A DNA stretch of 5,904 bases from Acidaminococcaceae bacterium UBA2453 (GTDB taxonomy: Bacteria > Bacillota > Negativicutes > Acidaminococcales > Acidaminococcaceae): the NCBI GenBank assembly GCA_002342505.1, contig DDQB01000104.1, positions 361 to 6,264 on the forward strand, given 5' to 3'. The notes beneath the pieces are model-generated. The model searched no databases, was not told where the DNA came from, and was given only the letters and a program-made list of their open reading frames with translations. This document shows, in pieces, positions 4,623-5,904 of the stretch. The translations under genes were made by a program, and so were the position numbers. Numbering within the stretch: the stretch's first letter is position 1; each line of letters opens with the position of its first letter.

Positions 4623-5770
4623 ATATTATAGTATCGTTTCACATTTTCCGCATTCTTGTTAATAAACGCCAGATGCGGCTTCATAGCCTCTGCATAAAAA
4701 GGCCCGCCGGTAAAGGAACCTGCCAGAGCCTGAGCCGAAAGCATGGCGTAATGAATGCCGCCCCCGGTAAACATGTCGATCAAACCAGCCGCATCCCCCA
4801 CCAGGAACGTGCGTTTCCCCGGCTGCAACAGGACCTGATCGCCCCGGGGAATCAGAGCGCCGGGAACTCTCTCTGGCAAGGCCATGCCAATCTCTTTGCA
4901 AAAAGCTGCCAGCCGCTGCCGACAGATAGCCCCCGCTTCCGGCCCATAATCCAGATCCATGTAGTAACAGCCCACCGTGGCGTCGTTACCTCGGGGAATA
5001 TACCAGTTGTAACCCGGCGCGCCGGGAATCAGCTGCATAATCATTCCCTTCCCCGCCAGAGGCACTGCCGTTTCCAAAGCCAGAGATGCTTCCGGCCCAG
5101 TCCCGCTCACCAGACGGCGCACGGCAGAACAGGCTCCATCCGCGCCGATGAGATTGCCAAACTGCACCCCGAACAAATCCTTCGTCCGCAGGTCGATACA
5201 TTGAGCAACGCCGGCAGCCTCATTTACCGAACGGATCACCGTGCAATCCAGCAACTTCCCACCCAAAGACAGGTACCGATCCCGGATAAAATCATCCAGC
5301 CGTTTCCGTGGCAGCGTGCGAAAAGTACCATTCTTATTCAAATCATAGCCCACAGCCTGGTTGAGGATTATTTTTGCCAGCAACTTGCCGCTCTTTTTAA
5401 AATAACCGTCCGGGCTGCTGCCCAAACCATTCGGCTTCGACTCCGCCACCGATTCCCTTCCGGAAGCGTTGTGCTCCTTCGTGGCCCGGGGCAGCTCATG
5501 GGTTCCGCGACACAGGTTAAAGTATTCCAGATTCATGGGGGCAAGCCCCGCCTCGTCCACCGACATGCCAAAAACAGAAGCAAAAGCTTGTTCTGCCCGA
5601 TTCTCCAGGATCCCGGCGCAGAGTTTCACCCGCGTTGCTTCATCCTGCCGTTCCAGTACAAGCACCTCCGCACCTGCCTTTTTCAGCAGATACCCCAGGG
5701 AACACCCGGCGGCGCCTGCGCCCACGATGAGGAATTCCGTTTTGTGTTTTGCGTTCTGCAAACCCTCCAT
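4604..5770 (-). CDS. FAD-dependent oxidoreductase, geranylgeranyl-reductase family
   Basis: This flavoprotein of 388 residues should reduce or oxidise a hydrophobic or isoprenoid-like substrate; the substrate is unknown. Visible motifs are the N-terminal dinucleotide fold VGAGAAG (16-22) with acidic E40 ending strand 2, and KLCAG (49-53), in the place of the KxCGG motif of the family. The second FAD motif is GADG (209-212), then GYNWYIPRG (253-261), matching the family's YxWxFP-type substrate motif. The third FAD motif is VGDAAG (324-329), followed by FTGGGIHYAM (334-343). This order is typical of geranylgeranyl reductases and related FixC-like proteins. ATG 5770 is supported by GGAGG (5783-5779) 8 bases upstream. 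Residues about 95-128 are rich in Ser, Gly, Asn and Lys and look like an inserted loop. It is a single-gene unit with its own promoter upstream and terminator downstream. Bacterial relatives act in lipid, quinone or pigment pathways, but nothing here selects one. Confidence 0.9.
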   Translation of the reverse strand: MEGLQNAKHKTEFLIVGAGAAGCSLGYLLKKAGAEVLVLERQDEATRVKLCAGILENRAEQAFASVFGMSVDEAGLAPMNLEYFNLCRGTHELPRATKEHNASGRESVAESKPNGLGSSPDGYFKKSGKLLAKIILNQAVGYDLNKNGTFRTLPRKRLDDFIRDRYLSLGGKLLDCTVIRSVNEAAGVAQCIDLRTKDLFGVQFGNLIGADGACSAVRRLVSGTGPEASLALETAVPLAGKGMIMQLIPGAPGYNWYIPRGNDATVGCYYMDLDYGPEAGAICRQRLAAFCKEIGMALPERVPGALIPRGDQVLLQPGKRTFLVGDAAGLIDMFTGGGIHYAMLSAQALAGSFTGGPFYAEAMKPHLAFINKNAENVKRYYNILQLFG

Positions 5771-5782
5771 ACATTAATCCTC

Positions 5783-5818
5783 CGTAAACAAAGAAACAAC
5801 GATTTGTATTCGTAAACA
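5783..5818. repeat. Pair of 8-base direct repeats in the flavoprotein leader
   Basis: CGTAAACA occurs at 5783-5790 and 5811-5818, 28 bases apart, both between the promoter and the start codon. The nearer copy touches the ribosome site. They could be a repressor or RNA-binding site, or chance. Confidence 0.3.
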
Positions 5819-5830
5819 TCATTTTTATTA

Positions 5831-5839
5831 ATTATATCA
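5831..5839 (-). promoter_or_regulatory. Extended -10 promoter for the flavoprotein gene
   Basis: On the minus strand TG (5839-5838), one base, then TATAAT (5836-5831) is a perfect extended -10. The -35 region is weak. The start would be near 5824, about 53 bases before ATG 5770. As at the symporter, the TG lies in the T-run of a hairpin just upstream. Confidence 0.55.
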
Positions 5840-5868
5840 AAACAGCCGCAGAAAAATCTACGGCTGTT
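5839..5868 (-). terminator. Intrinsic terminator of the gene beyond the right edge
   Basis: In minus-strand RNA, AACAGCCGUAGA (5868-5857) pairs fully with UCUGCGGCUGUU (5852-5841), 12 bp with one U-G pair. The loop is four U's, and UU then GA follows the stem, so the final U-run is UUUU. It should end a leftward gene lying past 5904. A frame ending with TAA at 5869-5867 (last residues ARATKLLFF) could be the tail of that gene, but 38 bases are too few to tell. Confidence 0.7.
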
Positions 5869-5904
5869 AGAAAAACAACAATTTTGTGGCCCGGGCTGAC
5901 GCCG

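Noticed and set aside
4673..5815. 380-codon open frame on the plus strand
   Set aside because: It is antisense to the whole flavoprotein gene, which has three FAD motifs. The shadow product is His/Arg/Pro-rich with no domain, and openness here follows from codon bias.

Overview
The window reads as a chromosomal stretch from a low- to mid-GC Firmicute (Bacillota). The evidence is strong AGGAGG-type ribosome sites, Firmicutes-like intrinsic terminators with U-tracts, an AGCS sodium/amino-acid symporter and a DUF3298-type exported protein. A Negativicutes-like gut anaerobe is a guess from protein flavour only. No rRNA, tRNA, CRISPR array, transposase or phage gene is visible.

Layout. (1) Bases 1-2257 hold a minus-strand cluster, read from high to low coordinates: an AGCS-family Na+/amino-acid symporter, a 132-residue protein I do not recognise, and the first 79 residues of a class I SAM-dependent methyltransferase cut by the window edge. 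Gaps of about 50 bases and no good internal promoter suggest one transcript. (2) Bases 2258-2593 are a divergent control region. For the symporter it has an extended -10 promoter, a strong hairpin just upstream of that promoter, and a 15-codon ORF overlapping the symporter start. For the rightward genes it has a consensus-like -35/-10 promoter. (3) Bases 2594-4273 hold a rightward pair: an exported DUF4163/DUF3298-like protein and an EamA (DMT) transporter, followed by a clear terminator. (4) Bases 4360-4443 hold two opposed intrinsic terminators. (5) Bases 4444-4603 contain a minus-strand promoter-like site and a 19-codon ORF, possibly a small transcript. (6) Bases 4604-5770 hold a minus-strand FAD-dependent oxidoreductase of the geranylgeranyl-reductase type. 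(7) Bases 5784-5904 hold its promoter and the terminator of whatever lies upstream.

How the genes fit together: the symporter, unknown protein and methyltransferase probably share expression, but no common pathway is evident. The rightward pair and the flavoprotein look like independent units. The most unusual signal is regulatory. The two leftward units (symporter and flavoprotein) are each preceded by a long hairpin fused to an extended -10, with 19 of 20 bases identical between the two sites. The symporter copy has no leftward gene in this window for its hairpin to terminate. Apart from that I see ordinary metabolic and transport genes and no clear new defence or mobile system.
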